Notes: generated by a model from the letters alone, not told the origin. Positions 27,445 to 36,208 are shown, counted from the first letter of the stretch. The stretch: DNA of 64,000 nt from Candidatus Binataceae bacterium (GCA_035508495.1 DATJMX010000032.1:1-64000); one strand, 5' to 3'. Numbers and translations: made by a program.

Positions 27445-28227
27445 ATGGTCCGACGCGACAAAACCAACTACGTCATTCAGTCCGTCGCGCACGCGCTCGA
27501 CGTGCTCGAGCAGTTCTTCGGCGAGGCCGACGAACTCGGCGTCACCGAGCTTTCCAAGCGCCTTAAGCTGCATAAGAACAACGTGTTTCGCCTGCTGGCG
27601 ACGCTCGAAGCGCGCGGTTATATCGAACAGAATCGCGCCACCGAGAATTATCGCCTCGGCATCAAATGCCTGCATCTCGGCCGTCGCTACATTCACCATA
27701 TGGGATTGGTGAGGCAAGCGCGCCCTATATTGTTCGACCTTGCGCGAAAATGCCGCGAGACCGCCTACGTTTCGATCGCCCGGCGCGAGGGCGTCGTGCC
27801 GCTCGAAGCTTCGGAGGCCGAGGAGCGCGCCGTCCGCATCACGCCGCCGATCGGCCTCACGCTGCCGCTCTATTGCACGGCGCCGGGCAAAGTTCATCTC
27901 GCCTTTGATTCCGAAGGATCGCAGCAAGCCGCGCTTCCGGACATCCTGCGGAACTACACCGATCGCACGATAACCGATCGCGCGACGCTGTTCGCCCAAC
28001 TCGAAGCGGTGGTGCGCCAGGGCTATGCCGTCGATGCGGGCGAATTTGTCGATGAAGTATCGTCGGTCGCGGTTCCGATTCGCGACTACACGCGCTCGGT
28101 AGTCGGCTCACTCGCAGTCGCGGGGCCGTCGTATCGCGTCGATTCGGAAAGGATCGCCGCCGAGATCGCGCCGGCCCTCACCGACGCGGGCCGTGAGCTA
28201 TCGCATCGGCTCGGCTTCAACGAGTAG
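27445..28227 (+). CDS. IclR-family transcriptional regulator
   Basis: 260 residues: an N-terminal winged helix (VIQSVAHALDVLEQFF, VTELSKRLKLHKNNVFRLLA) and a C-terminal GAF-like effector domain (LTLPLYCTAPGKVHLAF, SSVAVPIRDYTRSVVGSLAV). IclR proteins usually control adjacent catabolic operons and sense small carboxylates or aromatic intermediates. It is divergent from the methyltransferase/VOC pair and upstream of etfBA, either of which could be the target. Confidence 0.9.
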   Translation: MVRRDKTNYVIQSVAHALDVLEQFFGEADELGVTELSKRLKLHKNNVFRLLATLEARGYIEQNRATENYRLGIKCLHLGRRYIHHMGLVRQARPILFDLARKCRETAYVSIARREGVVPLEASEAEERAVRITPPIGLTLPLYCTAPGKVHLAFDSEGSQQAALPDILRNYTDRTITDRATLFAQLEAVVRQGYAVDAGEFVDEVSSVAVPIRDYTRSVVGSLAVAGPSYRVDSERIAAEIAPALTDAGRELSHRLGFNE

Positions 28228-28243
28228 CGACAGAAGCAGAACT

Positions 28244-28332
28244 CACCACAAAGATCACAAAGGCACGAAGCGAATCGGCACGGACGCCACTTCGAAAAAA
28301 TATTCCTTGGTGCCTTTGTGGTCTTAGTGGTT
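28244..28332. repeat. Interspersed inverted-repeat element, copy 1
   Basis: Left arm ACCACAAAGATCACAAAGGC and right arm GCCTTTGTGGTCTTAGTGGT are nearly complementary and flank an imperfect core (CGAAGCGAATCGG ... CCACTTCG). A relative occurs at 34788-34904. The 286-base gap between iclR and etfB otherwise holds no gene. Confidence 0.7.
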
Positions 28333-28513
28333 ATCTTTTCCCGTTGCTTTCTGTTGCTGCTTTCCTCGCAGTCCACGCGGGTATAAGGATAGTTTGACTG
28401 GTCATCTAACCATTGTTAGTTTCTTTGCGTTTTATCGGCGCGATTCCCGAGCAGTCTTGATATTTTCGCCGGACCGCATCGCCGCATGAATCAGTGCGTG
28501 GAGTGATATTGCT

Positions 28514-29260
28514 GTGAAAATCCTCGTTCCAATCAAACGCGTGCCCGACCCCGCGACAACGATCCGCGTGCTGCCCGATGGCTCCGGTATCGCCACCGAC
28601 AACGTCAAATGGGTCATCAACCCGTTCTGTGAAATCGCGATCGAAGAAGCATTGCGCATCAAGGAAAAGCAGACCGGCGAAGTTATCCTGCTCAGCGTCG
28701 GCCAGACTGCCTGGCAGGAGCAGCTCCGCACCGGGCTTGCGATGGGCGCCGACCGCGCGATCCTGGTGAAGTCCGACACGGCGCTCGATCAGTTTGGGAT
28801 CGCGAAGATCATCGCCAAGGTCGCCGGCGACGAGAAGCCTGACCTCGTGATCCTTGGCAAGCAGGCGATCGACGACGATTCGAACCAGGTCGGCCAGATT
28901 GTTGCCGAGCTGCTCGGATGGCCGCAGGCGACGTTCGCGTCGAAGATCGAATTTGCGGCCGACAAGTGCACCGTCGTGCGCGAAGTTGACGGCGGCCTCG
29001 AGACGATCGCCTTCAAGCTTCCTGCCGTTATCACCACCGACCTGCGCCTCAACGAACCGCGCTACGCGTCGCTGCCCGGCATCATGAAAGCGCGCAAGAA
29101 AGAGCTCAAGGAAATCGCGGCTGACAGCCTCGGCGTCGACCTCGCGCCCAAGCTCAAGATCAAGAAGCTCGATTCTCCGCCCAAGCGCCAGGCGGGCCGC
29201 AAGGTCGCGTCGGTGCAGGAGCTGGTGCAGGTACTGCACACGGAAGCCAAGGCGATCTGA
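28514..29260 (+). CDS. etfB: Electron transfer flavoprotein, beta subunit
   Basis: 248 residues from GTG 28514. It begins MKILVPIKRVPDPATTIRV, as in nearly all EtfB, and contains the nucleotide-binding segment LVILGKQAIDDDSNQVGQ, the usual EtfB GKQxxDxDxxQ motif, and the recognition-loop region TTDLRLNEPRYASLPGIMKA that docks dehydrogenases. Partner of EtfA 85 bases downstream. Together they carry electrons from acyl-CoA or other flavin dehydrogenases to the quinone pool, most likely through the FeS oxidoreductase at 13.2 kb. No acyl-CoA dehydrogenase gene is present in the window. Confidence 0.95.
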   Translation: MKILVPIKRVPDPATTIRVLPDGSGIATDNVKWVINPFCEIAIEEALRIKEKQTGEVILLSVGQTAWQEQLRTGLAMGADRAILVKSDTALDQFGIAKIIAKVAGDEKPDLVILGKQAIDDDSNQVGQIVAELLGWPQATFASKIEFAADKCTVVREVDGGLETIAFKLPAVITTDLRLNEPRYASLPGIMKARKKELKEIAADSLGVDLAPKLKIKKLDSPPKRQAGRKVASVQELVQVLHTEAKAI

Positions 29261-29345
29261 CGCGCGGGAGCATCGCAACGACGATATCTGTCTGACCGCG
29301 CGCGGCTGACACATCGGCAGCCAGCAAGCGGGGAGTGAACGAAAA

Positions 29346-30320
29346 ATGGGTGACGTTTTAATTTTCGCGGAACATCAGGGCGGACATTTTCCGAAGACCA
29401 CGCTGGTCGCGATGCACGCCGGACTCGAGCTGGCGAGCAAGCGCTCCGGCAAGGCGATCGCAGTCGTCGCGGGTGATGCGCCCGAGGCGATCGCCGGCGA
29501 GCTCGCCAAGTACGGCACGAGCAAGGTGATCGCGCTCGAGCATGCCGCGCTCAAGAACTATCTTGCCGATGCTCATGCGCAGGCGCTTGCCGCACTGGCG
29601 AAGAAGCTCGGCGTGGAATTCGTGATTACCACCGCGACCGCGATCGGCAAAGACCTCTTTCCTCGCCTGGCGGCGCGGCTCGAAGCGCCGATGGCCTCGG
29701 AAATCGTGACCATCAACGATGACGGAACCTTCGTCCGCCCGATGTACGCCGGCAACGCGCTCGCGACGGTCGAGCTCGACAGTCCAATAAAGATTCTGAC
29801 GGTGCGCGGGACCGCATTCGATGCGGCCAAGCCTGCTGACTCTGCCGCGCCCGTCGAGAAGCAGGCGGCCGAGATCGATGCGGGCGCGCTCAAGATGGAA
29901 TTCGTGTCGTTCAACGCGACCAAGAGCGATCGACCGCAGCTCACTGAGGCCAATATCGTCGTGTCGGGCGGCCGCGGGCTCAAGTCTGGGGAGAACTTCA
30001 AGATCGTGCTCGAGCCGCTCGTGGATGAGATGGGCGCTGCGATGGGCGCATCGCGCGCGGCGGTCGACGCTGGCTTCGTTCCCAACGATTTGCAGGTCGG
30101 GCAGACGGGCAAGGTCGTCGCGCCCGCGCTGTACGTCGCGGTCGGAATCTCCGGCGCGATCCAGCATCTGGCCGGAATGAAGGACTCGAAGATCATCGTC
30201 GCGATCAACAAGGACGAGGAAGCGCCGATTTTCAGTGTCGCCGACTACGGCCTCGTCGCCGACCTCTTCAAAGCGGTTCCCGAGATGGCCGAGGAAGTGA
30301 AGAAGCTGAAGCACTCCTGA
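29346..30320 (+). CDS. etfA: Electron transfer flavoprotein, alpha subunit
   Basis: 324 residues. The N-terminal domain begins [17 protein letters not shown]; the C-terminal FAD domain shows [37 protein letters not shown] and [18 protein letters not shown], then the C-terminal [11 protein letters not shown]. These are the canonical FAD contacts. Classical (group 1) ETF features, with no sign of the bifurcating type beyond what sequence allows. Followed by a strong terminator, so etfBA ends here. Confidence 0.95.
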   Translation: MGDVLIFAEHQGGHFPKTTLVAMHAGLELASKRSGKAIAVVAGDAPEAIAGELAKYGTSKVIALEHAALKNYLADAHAQALAALAKKLGVEFVITTATAIGKDLFPRLAARLEAPMASEIVTINDDGTFVRPMYAGNALATVELDSPIKILTVRGTAFDAAKPADSAAPVEKQAAEIDAGALKMEFVSFNATKSDRPQLTEANIVVSGGRGLKSGENFKIVLEPLVDEMGAAMGASRAAVDAGFVPNDLQVGQTGKVVAPALYVAVGISGAIQHLAGMKDSKIIVAINKDEEAPIFSVADYGLVADLFKAVPEMAEEVKKLKHS

Positions 30321-30343
30321 CGCGGAGAAATCATTGCGATGCT

Positions 30344-30377
30344 AAAGAGGCGCAGCGTTGGCTGCGCCTCTTTTTTT
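30344..30377 (+). terminator. Intrinsic terminator of etfBA
   Basis: AAAGAGGCGCAGC, short loop, GCTGCGCCTC then seven T: a 10 to 13-bp stem 24 bases after the etfA stop. Confidence 0.92.
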
Positions 30378-30480
30378 GGCGCCGCGCCGCTCACCCACTT
30401 GTGTCGCCGCGAGCACGATCATTCGCTGATAGAGGGAGACCATTTCTGGTCCCCTCTCCTACGAAGGGGGCCGTCCGCGA

Positions 30481-31284
30481 GTGAGCAACACCGCGCCGCG
30501 ATCGAAATTACCCGCACTCACTATTATCGGGCAGGCGCTGCGATTTCCTTTGATCAACGTTGCGGCGCTGCTCAGGCTCGCGAGCCTTCCTTTCTTTGCG
30601 ATGCTCGCGGCGACGCTCCTGCTGCGTGCGCTCGCGCCGTCAGACTCACCTTCGCTCGAGGCGATGCACCGCATCTTCGTCGTCTCGCCGCTCGTGATTA
30701 TCGTCTTGGTCGAGTTTGTCCTGCCGTCCTACGCGGTAACGGTGACGATGTATCTGATTGCGGGTCCAGCCAGCGTTGAGGGCCGCAGCGCGCTTGCATA
30801 TTCGACGACTGAGTTCCGGTATGCGGTCGCTGCACTGCTGATGACCTTGGGTTTCGGCGCGCCGACAATCGTATTCATCGTCGCCCTCAGGAACCTTCAA
30901 TTGCCAGTCGGGCTGACGATAGCGCTCGTATTCGCCTGGCTCGCAATCGCACTCTTCATCGTGATGCGACTGATTCTTCTTTTTCCCGCAATCGCCGCGG
31001 GAGGCGCGGCCAGCCCGCGAATCGCATGCATACTGACGAGTCGTAATTTCTGGCGCATCGCGACGATCGCGCTTCTCACCGCGATACCGTATTCGATCCT
31101 GACGACGATCGTGCGCATCGCGGCCGCCAGCCTGCCGAGTCCGATAGCCCAGCTCCTGCTCGCCGCCATCCTCAGCGCGATCGTCACGCTCTCGTGGACG
31201 ACGACGCTCGCGTGGCAGGCGTTGGTCTACAAGCACCTCGCCGGCTCCTCCGATGCATTCGCGTCGAACTTTCGCGCGGTGTAA
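30481..31284 (+). CDS. Polytopic membrane protein of unknown function
   Basis: 267 residues from GTG 30481 with five to six hydrophobic segments, among them LVIIVLVEFVLPSYAVTVTM, IALVFAWLAIALFIVMRLI and LLLAAILSAIVTLSW. No signature of a known transporter or enzyme is visible; the general arrangement resembles YIP1- or GlyMgly-like membrane-organising families. It precedes an epoxide hydrolase by 24 bases and may share its transcript. Confidence 0.65.
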   Translation: MSNTAPRSKLPALTIIGQALRFPLINVAALLRLASLPFFAMLAATLLLRALAPSDSPSLEAMHRIFVVSPLVIIVLVEFVLPSYAVTVTMYLIAGPASVEGRSALAYSTTEFRYAVAALLMTLGFGAPTIVFIVALRNLQLPVGLTIALVFAWLAIALFIVMRLILLFPAIAAGGAASPRIACILTSRNFWRIATIALLTAIPYSILTTIVRIAAASLPSPIAQLLLAAILSAIVTLSWTTTLAWQALVYKHLAGSSDAFASNFRAV

Positions 31285-31307
31285 CGTCCGCTGCGGAGGA
31301 TGCCGCG

Positions 31308-32270
31308 ATGTCCGAGCTTACGCATCAGTTCGTCACGACCAACGGGATTCGCATGCACTATGTCGAGCAGGGCAGCGGCCCGCTGGTCGTGCTGTGCCAC
31401 GGATGGCCGGAGTCCTGGTACTCGTACCGCCATCAGATTCCCGCGCTCGCCGCGGCCGGCTTTCGCGTCGTTGCTCCCGACCAGCGTGGGTACGGACAGA
31501 CCGAAAGTCCGCAAGCGATCGAGTCCTTCAACATCCTGAATCTGGTCGGCGATATCGTGGGCCTCGTGAACAGCCTCGGCGTCGATTCCGCCGTGATCGT
31601 CGGCCATGATTGGGGTGCGCCGGTCGCTTGGAACTCGGCGCTTCTGCGCCCCGATATCTTCCGTGCAATCGCGTTGCTTTCGGTCCCTTACTTTCCACGC
31701 GGTCCGATGCGTCCGAGCGACGGCATGAAAGCGATGGCCGGCGAGAATAATTTCTACCAGCTCTATTTCCAGGAGCCGGGTAAAGTGGAAAGCGAGCTCG
31801 ACGAAGATCCGCGCCGTTCGATGGCGATGATGCTCTATTCCGCCTCCGGCGATCCTTCGCCCGAAGAGGAATGGAAGTTCGTCTTTCCAAAATCGATGCG
31901 CTTTATCGAGACCGGCGCCGTACCGAAGAAGCTGCCCGCCTGGCTCACCGATGCGGATATCGATTTCTTCGCCGGTGAGTTCAAGCGCGCCGGATTTCGC
32001 GGCGGTATCAACTGGTATCGCAACTTCGATCGCAACTGGGAGCTGACGCCGTTTCTCGACGGGGCCAAGCTGCGCCAGCCGGCGCTCTTCGCCGCGGGCG
32101 ACAAAGACTGCGTCGGCAAGATGGTCCCGGGCGCATACGACCACGCGGGCACGTTCACACCGAACCTCAAAAAGAAGGTGATCATCCCCGGCGCGGGCCA
32201 TTGGATTCAGCAGGAACGGCCGAAGGAAATCAACCAACTGTTAGTGGAGTTTTTGAAAAGCCTCGGCTGA
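31308..32270 (+). CDS. Epoxide hydrolase (alpha/beta hydrolase), copy 2
   Basis: 320 residues from ATG 31308, preceded by GGAGGA. Motifs: oxyanion HGWPESWYSY, nucleophile GHDWGAPVAW, lid tyrosine GGINWYRNFD, His in GAGHWIQQERP, acid in AAGDKDCVGK. Colinear paralogue of the copy at 16.9 kb. Same reaction, epoxide to diol. The C-terminal coding end (TTAGTGGAGTTT) recurs in the gap 210 bases downstream. Confidence 0.9.
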   Translation: MSELTHQFVTTNGIRMHYVEQGSGPLVVLCHGWPESWYSYRHQIPALAAAGFRVVAPDQRGYGQTESPQAIESFNILNLVGDIVGLVNSLGVDSAVIVGHDWGAPVAWNSALLRPDIFRAIALLSVPYFPRGPMRPSDGMKAMAGENNFYQLYFQEPGKVESELDEDPRRSMAMMLYSASGDPSPEEEWKFVFPKSMRFIETGAVPKKLPAWLTDADIDFFAGEFKRAGFRGGINWYRNFDRNWELTPFLDGAKLRQPALFAAGDKDCVGKMVPGAYDHAGTFTPNLKKKVIIPGAGHWIQQERPKEINQLLVEFLKSLG

Positions 32271-32518
32271 CCGGTTCAGTTCGACTTGAAGCGGGGGTCG
32301 CTACTCGAAATGCACTGAGCGACCGCCAGGCCGGATTCTGCCTCCGGCGGGCCGGCTTCCTGCCGTTTGTTTTCGCGCCATTGGAATTTCTTGCTTGGCC
32401 GCACGGGCGGCCATGAATTCATGAGGATTGGCCGATAGAAAATCCACCGATTGTTAGTGGAGTTTGAAAAATCCCCGCCGACGGCCTTTATTAATCCTGG
32501 GAACGCGGACGCCGATCC

Positions 32519-33388
32519 ATGAAGCAGGCGGAAGATCGCTTTGCGCAAAAGTATCGCTCCTCGATGGAGCGTCTCTATGCCAAAAGCGGTGCGGAAAAAT
32601 GGCGGCTTCCTCTGCCCGCGTTCCAGGCCGCGCTGAGCCGCAGCGTCGCGCGCAGATTCGATGGCGCCGATCCCGGCGAAGACGCGACGCTTCGGTTTCT
32701 CGACTCTCTGCATATCGAAGACCTTGCGCTGGCCGCCGCGTGTATCGCGGGAAGCCACGAGGCCTGGCAATTTTTCATCAAGGAATTTCGTCCGATCGCG
32801 GAAGCGATTGCACGATCAATAATGAGCGACCCAGGCCGCGCCCGCGATGCGGTCGATTCGCTGTGGGCCGATCTCTACGGCCTGCGCGATGGCGCCAGCG
32901 ATCGCAAATGTCCGCTGCTGCACTATCACGGCCGCAGCTCGCTCAAGGCGTGGCTGCGCGTCGTGATCGCGCGGCGCGAAGTCGATGAATGGCGCGCGGC
33001 GCGACCGACCGAATCGCTCGACGCAGCGCACAGTTGTCCGATGGACGGTGCCGGCGATCACAATGGCGATCCCGATCGCGCGCAGTTGCTAGCCGCGTTG
33101 AGCACGGCGCTCCATCGCGCGATAGCGGCGCTTCAGCCGCGCGATCGCCTGCGCCTTTCCTACTATTACGTCCAGGAACTTACACTCGCCGCGGCGGCCG
33201 CCCTGCTCGGCGAGCATGAATCGACGATGTCGCGTGCGCTCGCCCGCACTCGCGTCGAAATTCGCCAGGCCGTCGAGCGCGAGCTCAGGCAAGCGGATGG
33301 CCTCAGCGACGATCAGATAACTAGATGCTTTGAGTACGCGGTCGAGGACTGGCCGTTCGATCTCGGCCGCGTGCTGCAGGTTAAGTGA
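32519..33388 (+). CDS. Sigma-70-family RNA polymerase sigma factor (ECF-like, atypical)
   Basis: 289 residues. Region 2-like core IAGSHEAWQFFIKEFRPIAE with VDSLWADLYGL and LKAWLRVVIARREVDEWR; region 4 AALQPRDRLRLSYYYVQELT with LLGEHESTMSRALARTR as the recognition helix. About 90 extra N-terminal residues precede region 2. Its TGA overlaps the ATG of the zinc-finger/VWA gene (TGATG), the arrangement of a sigma factor with its cognate anti-sigma factor. Likely directs its own operon and unknown targets. Confidence 0.85.
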   Translation: MKQAEDRFAQKYRSSMERLYAKSGAEKWRLPLPAFQAALSRSVARRFDGADPGEDATLRFLDSLHIEDLALAAACIAGSHEAWQFFIKEFRPIAEAIARSIMSDPGRARDAVDSLWADLYGLRDGASDRKCPLLHYHGRSSLKAWLRVVIARREVDEWRAARPTESLDAAHSCPMDGAGDHNGDPDRAQLLAALSTALHRAIAALQPRDRLRLSYYYVQELTLAAAAALLGEHESTMSRALARTRVEIRQAVERELRQADGLSDDQITRCFEYAVEDWPFDLGRVLQVK

Positions 33389-34779
33389 TGCCGACCCGCG
33401 ACGACAACGATTCCATCGAGCGCGCGCTTAAAAGCGCGCTCGGCGCCGGCCTCGACGCCTCGGGACGCGATTGTCCCGACGCCGATTTATTGGCTGCTTA
33501 CGCCGCGCACGAGCTTGATCAGCATGAGCACGAGCGCTGGGAGCGTCACGTTTCAGGATGCGCACTATGCCAAAGGAGCATGGTTGCGATCGCGCGCGGC
33601 GGCGCCCTCGACGCTCCGGCGGCGTCCGAGCCAATCGAGACTGTTGACGAAGCGGAAGCGCATCACGAGGCCGGCGGATTCCTGGAGGCGCTGCGCAGCG
33701 CGGTTCGCTTCATGCTCGGTCCGTTCCCGCTTTCGATCGCGTTGCACATCGCGGCGCTGCTCTTCCTGATCATCACGGTCCACGAACAGCGCGGCCGCGA
33801 GTTGATCATGGTCAACCTCGAAGCGGGCGGCGGCGGGGGCGGCGGCAATGAGATGCAGGATCTCGACATGCCCGAAGTGCCGATGCCTGACTCCGCGCCG
33901 CAGACCGCCGAATCTCCCACCGCGGTTGATACCTCGCAGGCGGTCGGCCTCGCCAACGACTACATTCGGTCGGCGGGCGGCGGCGGTATCGGTATCGGCC
34001 GCGGCGGCGGGATGGGCGCGGGCTATGGCCGCGGTATCGGCTCCGGCTTCGGCGGATTCATTGGCGAACTGCGGCGCAAGGGCCTCGACGTCGTGCTGGT
34101 TATCGACGGCACCGGTTCGATGAGCCTCATCATCGACGACGTTAAAGCGAAGATGGCGCAGCTCATCACCGCGGTGCATCGCCTGGTGCCGATCGCGCGC
34201 GTCGGAATCATCGTATTCGGTGGCAAGGGCGAGAAGATGCAGATTCAGCCGCTCACTTTGAATCCGCAGAAGCTGCAAACCTTCCTTAGCGGTATCCAGG
34301 CCATGGGTGGCGGCGAATGGGAAGAAGACACGTACGGCGCAGTCGACACCGCGATCGACAGGATGGATTGGAAGCCGTACGCGAAGAAGGTCATCGTGCT
34401 AGTCGGCGATTCGCCGCCGCACAAGGAAGACTTCGAGCCATTGCTCGCACTAATCCACAAGTTCAAGGACGAGAACGGCACGTTCAACACAGTCGACGTG
34501 GCGGCGGAAGAACATGAGCGGTTCGAGCGCGAGTTCTGGCTGAAGGTGCATCGCGAGGAGCCGCCGAAGATCTCGCCGCTGCCCGCGTTCTACCGCCAGA
34601 CGCAGGCTGCGTATCGCGTGCTCGCGACGGCAGGCGGCGGTGCGATGCGCTCGCTGTCGAAAGACTCGCACATCAACCAGCAGGTGCTGATCCTTGCCTT
34701 CGGCGAGCAATGGCAGAACCAGGTCGCCGCATTTGGCCGCGGCCTGTCGTCAGGCAGCTCAGGCGGCGGCAGCGAATAA
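33388..34779 (+). CDS. Zinc-finger anti-sigma / TonB-like anchor / VWA-domain membrane protein
   Basis: 463 residues. Residues 29-61 make a ZAS-type zinc finger (Cys29 in CPDADLLAAY, then H54-x3-C58-x2-C61 in HVSGCALC) expected to bind the sigma factor encoded just upstream. A linker leads to one transmembrane helix at about 113-131, PFPLSIALHIAALLFLIITV, containing S-x3-H (S116, H120) as in the TonB anchor. Next comes an acidic/Gly-rich periplasmic stretch (EAGGGGGGGNEMQDL, repeated GIGRGGG), then a VWA domain from about 233 with the metal site DGTGSMS (D-x-T-x-S). I infer an anti-sigma factor with an extracytoplasmic VWA sensor. The fusion is unusual. Confidence 0.8.
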   Translation: MPTRDDNDSIERALKSALGAGLDASGRDCPDADLLAAYAAHELDQHEHERWERHVSGCALCQRSMVAIARGGALDAPAASEPIETVDEAEAHHEAGGFLEALRSAVRFMLGPFPLSIALHIAALLFLIITVHEQRGRELIMVNLEAGGGGGGGNEMQDLDMPEVPMPDSAPQTAESPTAVDTSQAVGLANDYIRSAGGGGIGIGRGGGMGAGYGRGIGSGFGGFIGELRRKGLDVVLVIDGTGSMSLIIDDVKAKMAQLITAVHRLVPIARVGIIVFGGKGEKMQIQPLTLNPQKLQTFLSGIQAMGGGEWEEDTYGAVDTAIDRMDWKPYAKKVIVLVGDSPPHKEDFEPLLALIHKFKDENGTFNTVDVAAEEHERFEREFWLKVHREEPPKISPLPAFYRQTQAAYRVLATAGGGAMRSLSKDSHINQQVLILAFGEQWQNQVAAFGRGLSSGSSGGGSE

Positions 34780-34787
34780 GCACAGGC

Positions 34788-34904
34788 AAACCACAGAGCG
34801 CAGGCGAACCACAAAGGCAGCAAGAGCACTAAGCGAAGCGGCTGCACCGCTTCGATATAATTCTCTTAGCGTCCTTCGTGTCTTGTCTTCGTGTCTTTGT
34901 GGTT
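34788..34904. repeat. Interspersed inverted-repeat element, copy 2
   Basis: Left arm GCGAACCACAAAGGCAGCAA and right arm CTTCGTGTCTTTGTGGTTAT flank the core AAGCGAAGCGGCTGCACCGC followed by TTCG. Same architecture as 28244-28332. It fills most of the 304-base gap between the two VWA genes; the remainder holds only the ribosome-binding site of the second. Confidence 0.7.
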
Positions 34905-35083
34905 ATCTGATCTTCTGTCTGCGATTTTTCCGCGCGCAAGAAATTCCGCCCTCGAACGATCTTAGAGACGTGACATAGCGCCCGGGCGGGCCGCTGACCG
35001 TCGCGTGCAGAAAAGCCTCTGCAAGTGCGCGGCGGAAGATGACGCGGCGCGGTCCGACCCGGGCGCATCTGGGAGGATGCGCG

Positions 35084-36208
35084 ATGACTATCCGTCAACC
35101 TGCAAATATCCGGAATCTCCTGCGCCGCGCGGTTTGTTTCGCGGGCCCATTCCCGCTCTCTGTCGCGCTGCACGTCGCGGCGCTGCTGTTTCTGATTATT
35201 ACGATTCACGAGCAGCGCGGCCGCGAGCTGATCATGGTCAACCTCGAGCCGGGCGGCGGGGGCGGAAGCGACGCGGCGAGGGCCGATATTGAGCAGCCGA
35301 TGGTGCCGATGCCGGAAGCGGAGCCGATGAAGACTGAAATGCCATCGACGGTGGATATGAGCAAGATGCCCCTGGTCGAGGGAGTTACCGGCTCGGAGGA
35401 GGGCGGAATCGGAACGGGTGGGGGAGGCGGAATCGGCTCGGGAGTCGGCCCCGGGGTGGGCGACGGCTTCGGCGGATTCGTCAGCGTCCTGCGCCGCACG
35501 GGCCTCGACGTTGCACTGGTGATCGACGGCACCGGCTCGATGAACCTGATTGTCGACGACGTACGGGCGAAGATGCAGGAGCTGGTGCAATCGATTCATC
35601 GGCTCGTGCCGATCGCGCGCGTCGGAATCGTGGTCTTCGGCGGCAAGCACGATCCGATGCAGATCCAACCGCTCACGCTCGATCCAGCGAAGCTCTCGAG
35701 TTTCCTCGATCACCTGCAGGCGCGGGGTGGCGACGAGTGGGAGGAGAATACGTACGGCGCGATCAAGGCGGCGACGCAGCAACTCGACTGGAAGCCCTAC
35801 GCCAGGAAGGTAATCGTGCTGGTGGGCGACTCGCCGCCGCAAAAAGAAGACTTCGAGCCGCTGCTCGCGCTGGAGCAGAAGTTCAAGACCGAAAACGGAA
35901 CGCTCAACACGGTCGACGTATCACAACAGGAGCACGAACGCTTCGAGCGCGCCTTCTGGCTCAAGGTCCATCGCGAGGAACCGCCGCCCGAGATCTCGCC
36001 GCTGCCGGCGTTCTATCGGCAAACGCGTTCCGCCTACCAGGTAATCGCCCAAGCAGGCGGCGGCGAAATGAAAAGCCTCGCCGCAGAGCAGGGCAGCATC
36101 GACCAGCAAATGATGCTCCTGGTCTTTGGCGACAAGTGGAGGACACAGGTCGCAGCGTTCAGCCGCCACCTTGCAGAGCCAAGCGACGAGAAGGTCGTCG
36201 CGAAGTGA
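35084..36208 (+). CDS. TonB-like anchor / VWA-domain protein, paralogue without zinc finger
   Basis: 374 residues from ATG 35084, with GGGAGGA upstream. Colinear with the previous gene from its transmembrane helix on: PFPLSVALHVAALLFLIITI with S26-x3-H30, HEQRGRELIMVNLEPGGGGG, an acidic region (QPMVPMPEAEPM), a Gly-rich linker and a VWA domain with VIDGTGSMNL. Identical stretches (KPYA-KKVIVLVGDSPP, FWLKVHREEPP) show a recent duplication. The 110-residue cytoplasmic zinc-finger part is absent, so it cannot hold a sigma factor, but it could pair with the first protein or compete for its ligand. Confidence 0.85.
   Translation: MTIRQPANIRNLLRRAVCFAGPFPLSVALHVAALLFLIITIHEQRGRELIMVNLEPGGGGGSDAARADIEQPMVPMPEAEPMKTEMPSTVDMSKMPLVEGVTGSEEGGIGTGGGGGIGSGVGPGVGDGFGGFVSVLRRTGLDVALVIDGTGSMNLIVDDVRAKMQELVQSIHRLVPIARVGIVVFGGKHDPMQIQPLTLDPAKLSSFLDHLQARGGDEWEENTYGAIKAATQQLDWKPYARKVIVLVGDSPPQKEDFEPLLALEQKFKTENGTLNTVDVSQQEHERFERAFWLKVHREEPPPEISPLPAFYRQTRSAYQVIAQAGGGEMKSLAAEQGSIDQQMMLLVFGDKWRTQVAAFSRHLAEPSDEKVVAK

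Noticed and set aside
30339..30779. A 146-codon open frame beginning inside the etfBA terminator.
   Set aside because: It starts within the terminator hairpin and overlaps the membrane-protein gene in another frame; base composition alone explains it.
32800..36208. Reading the VWA cassette as a MoxR/VWA or chelatase-type system.
   Set aside because: There is no AAA+ ATPase next to the VWA genes, and the membrane anchor and zinc finger point to envelope signalling instead.
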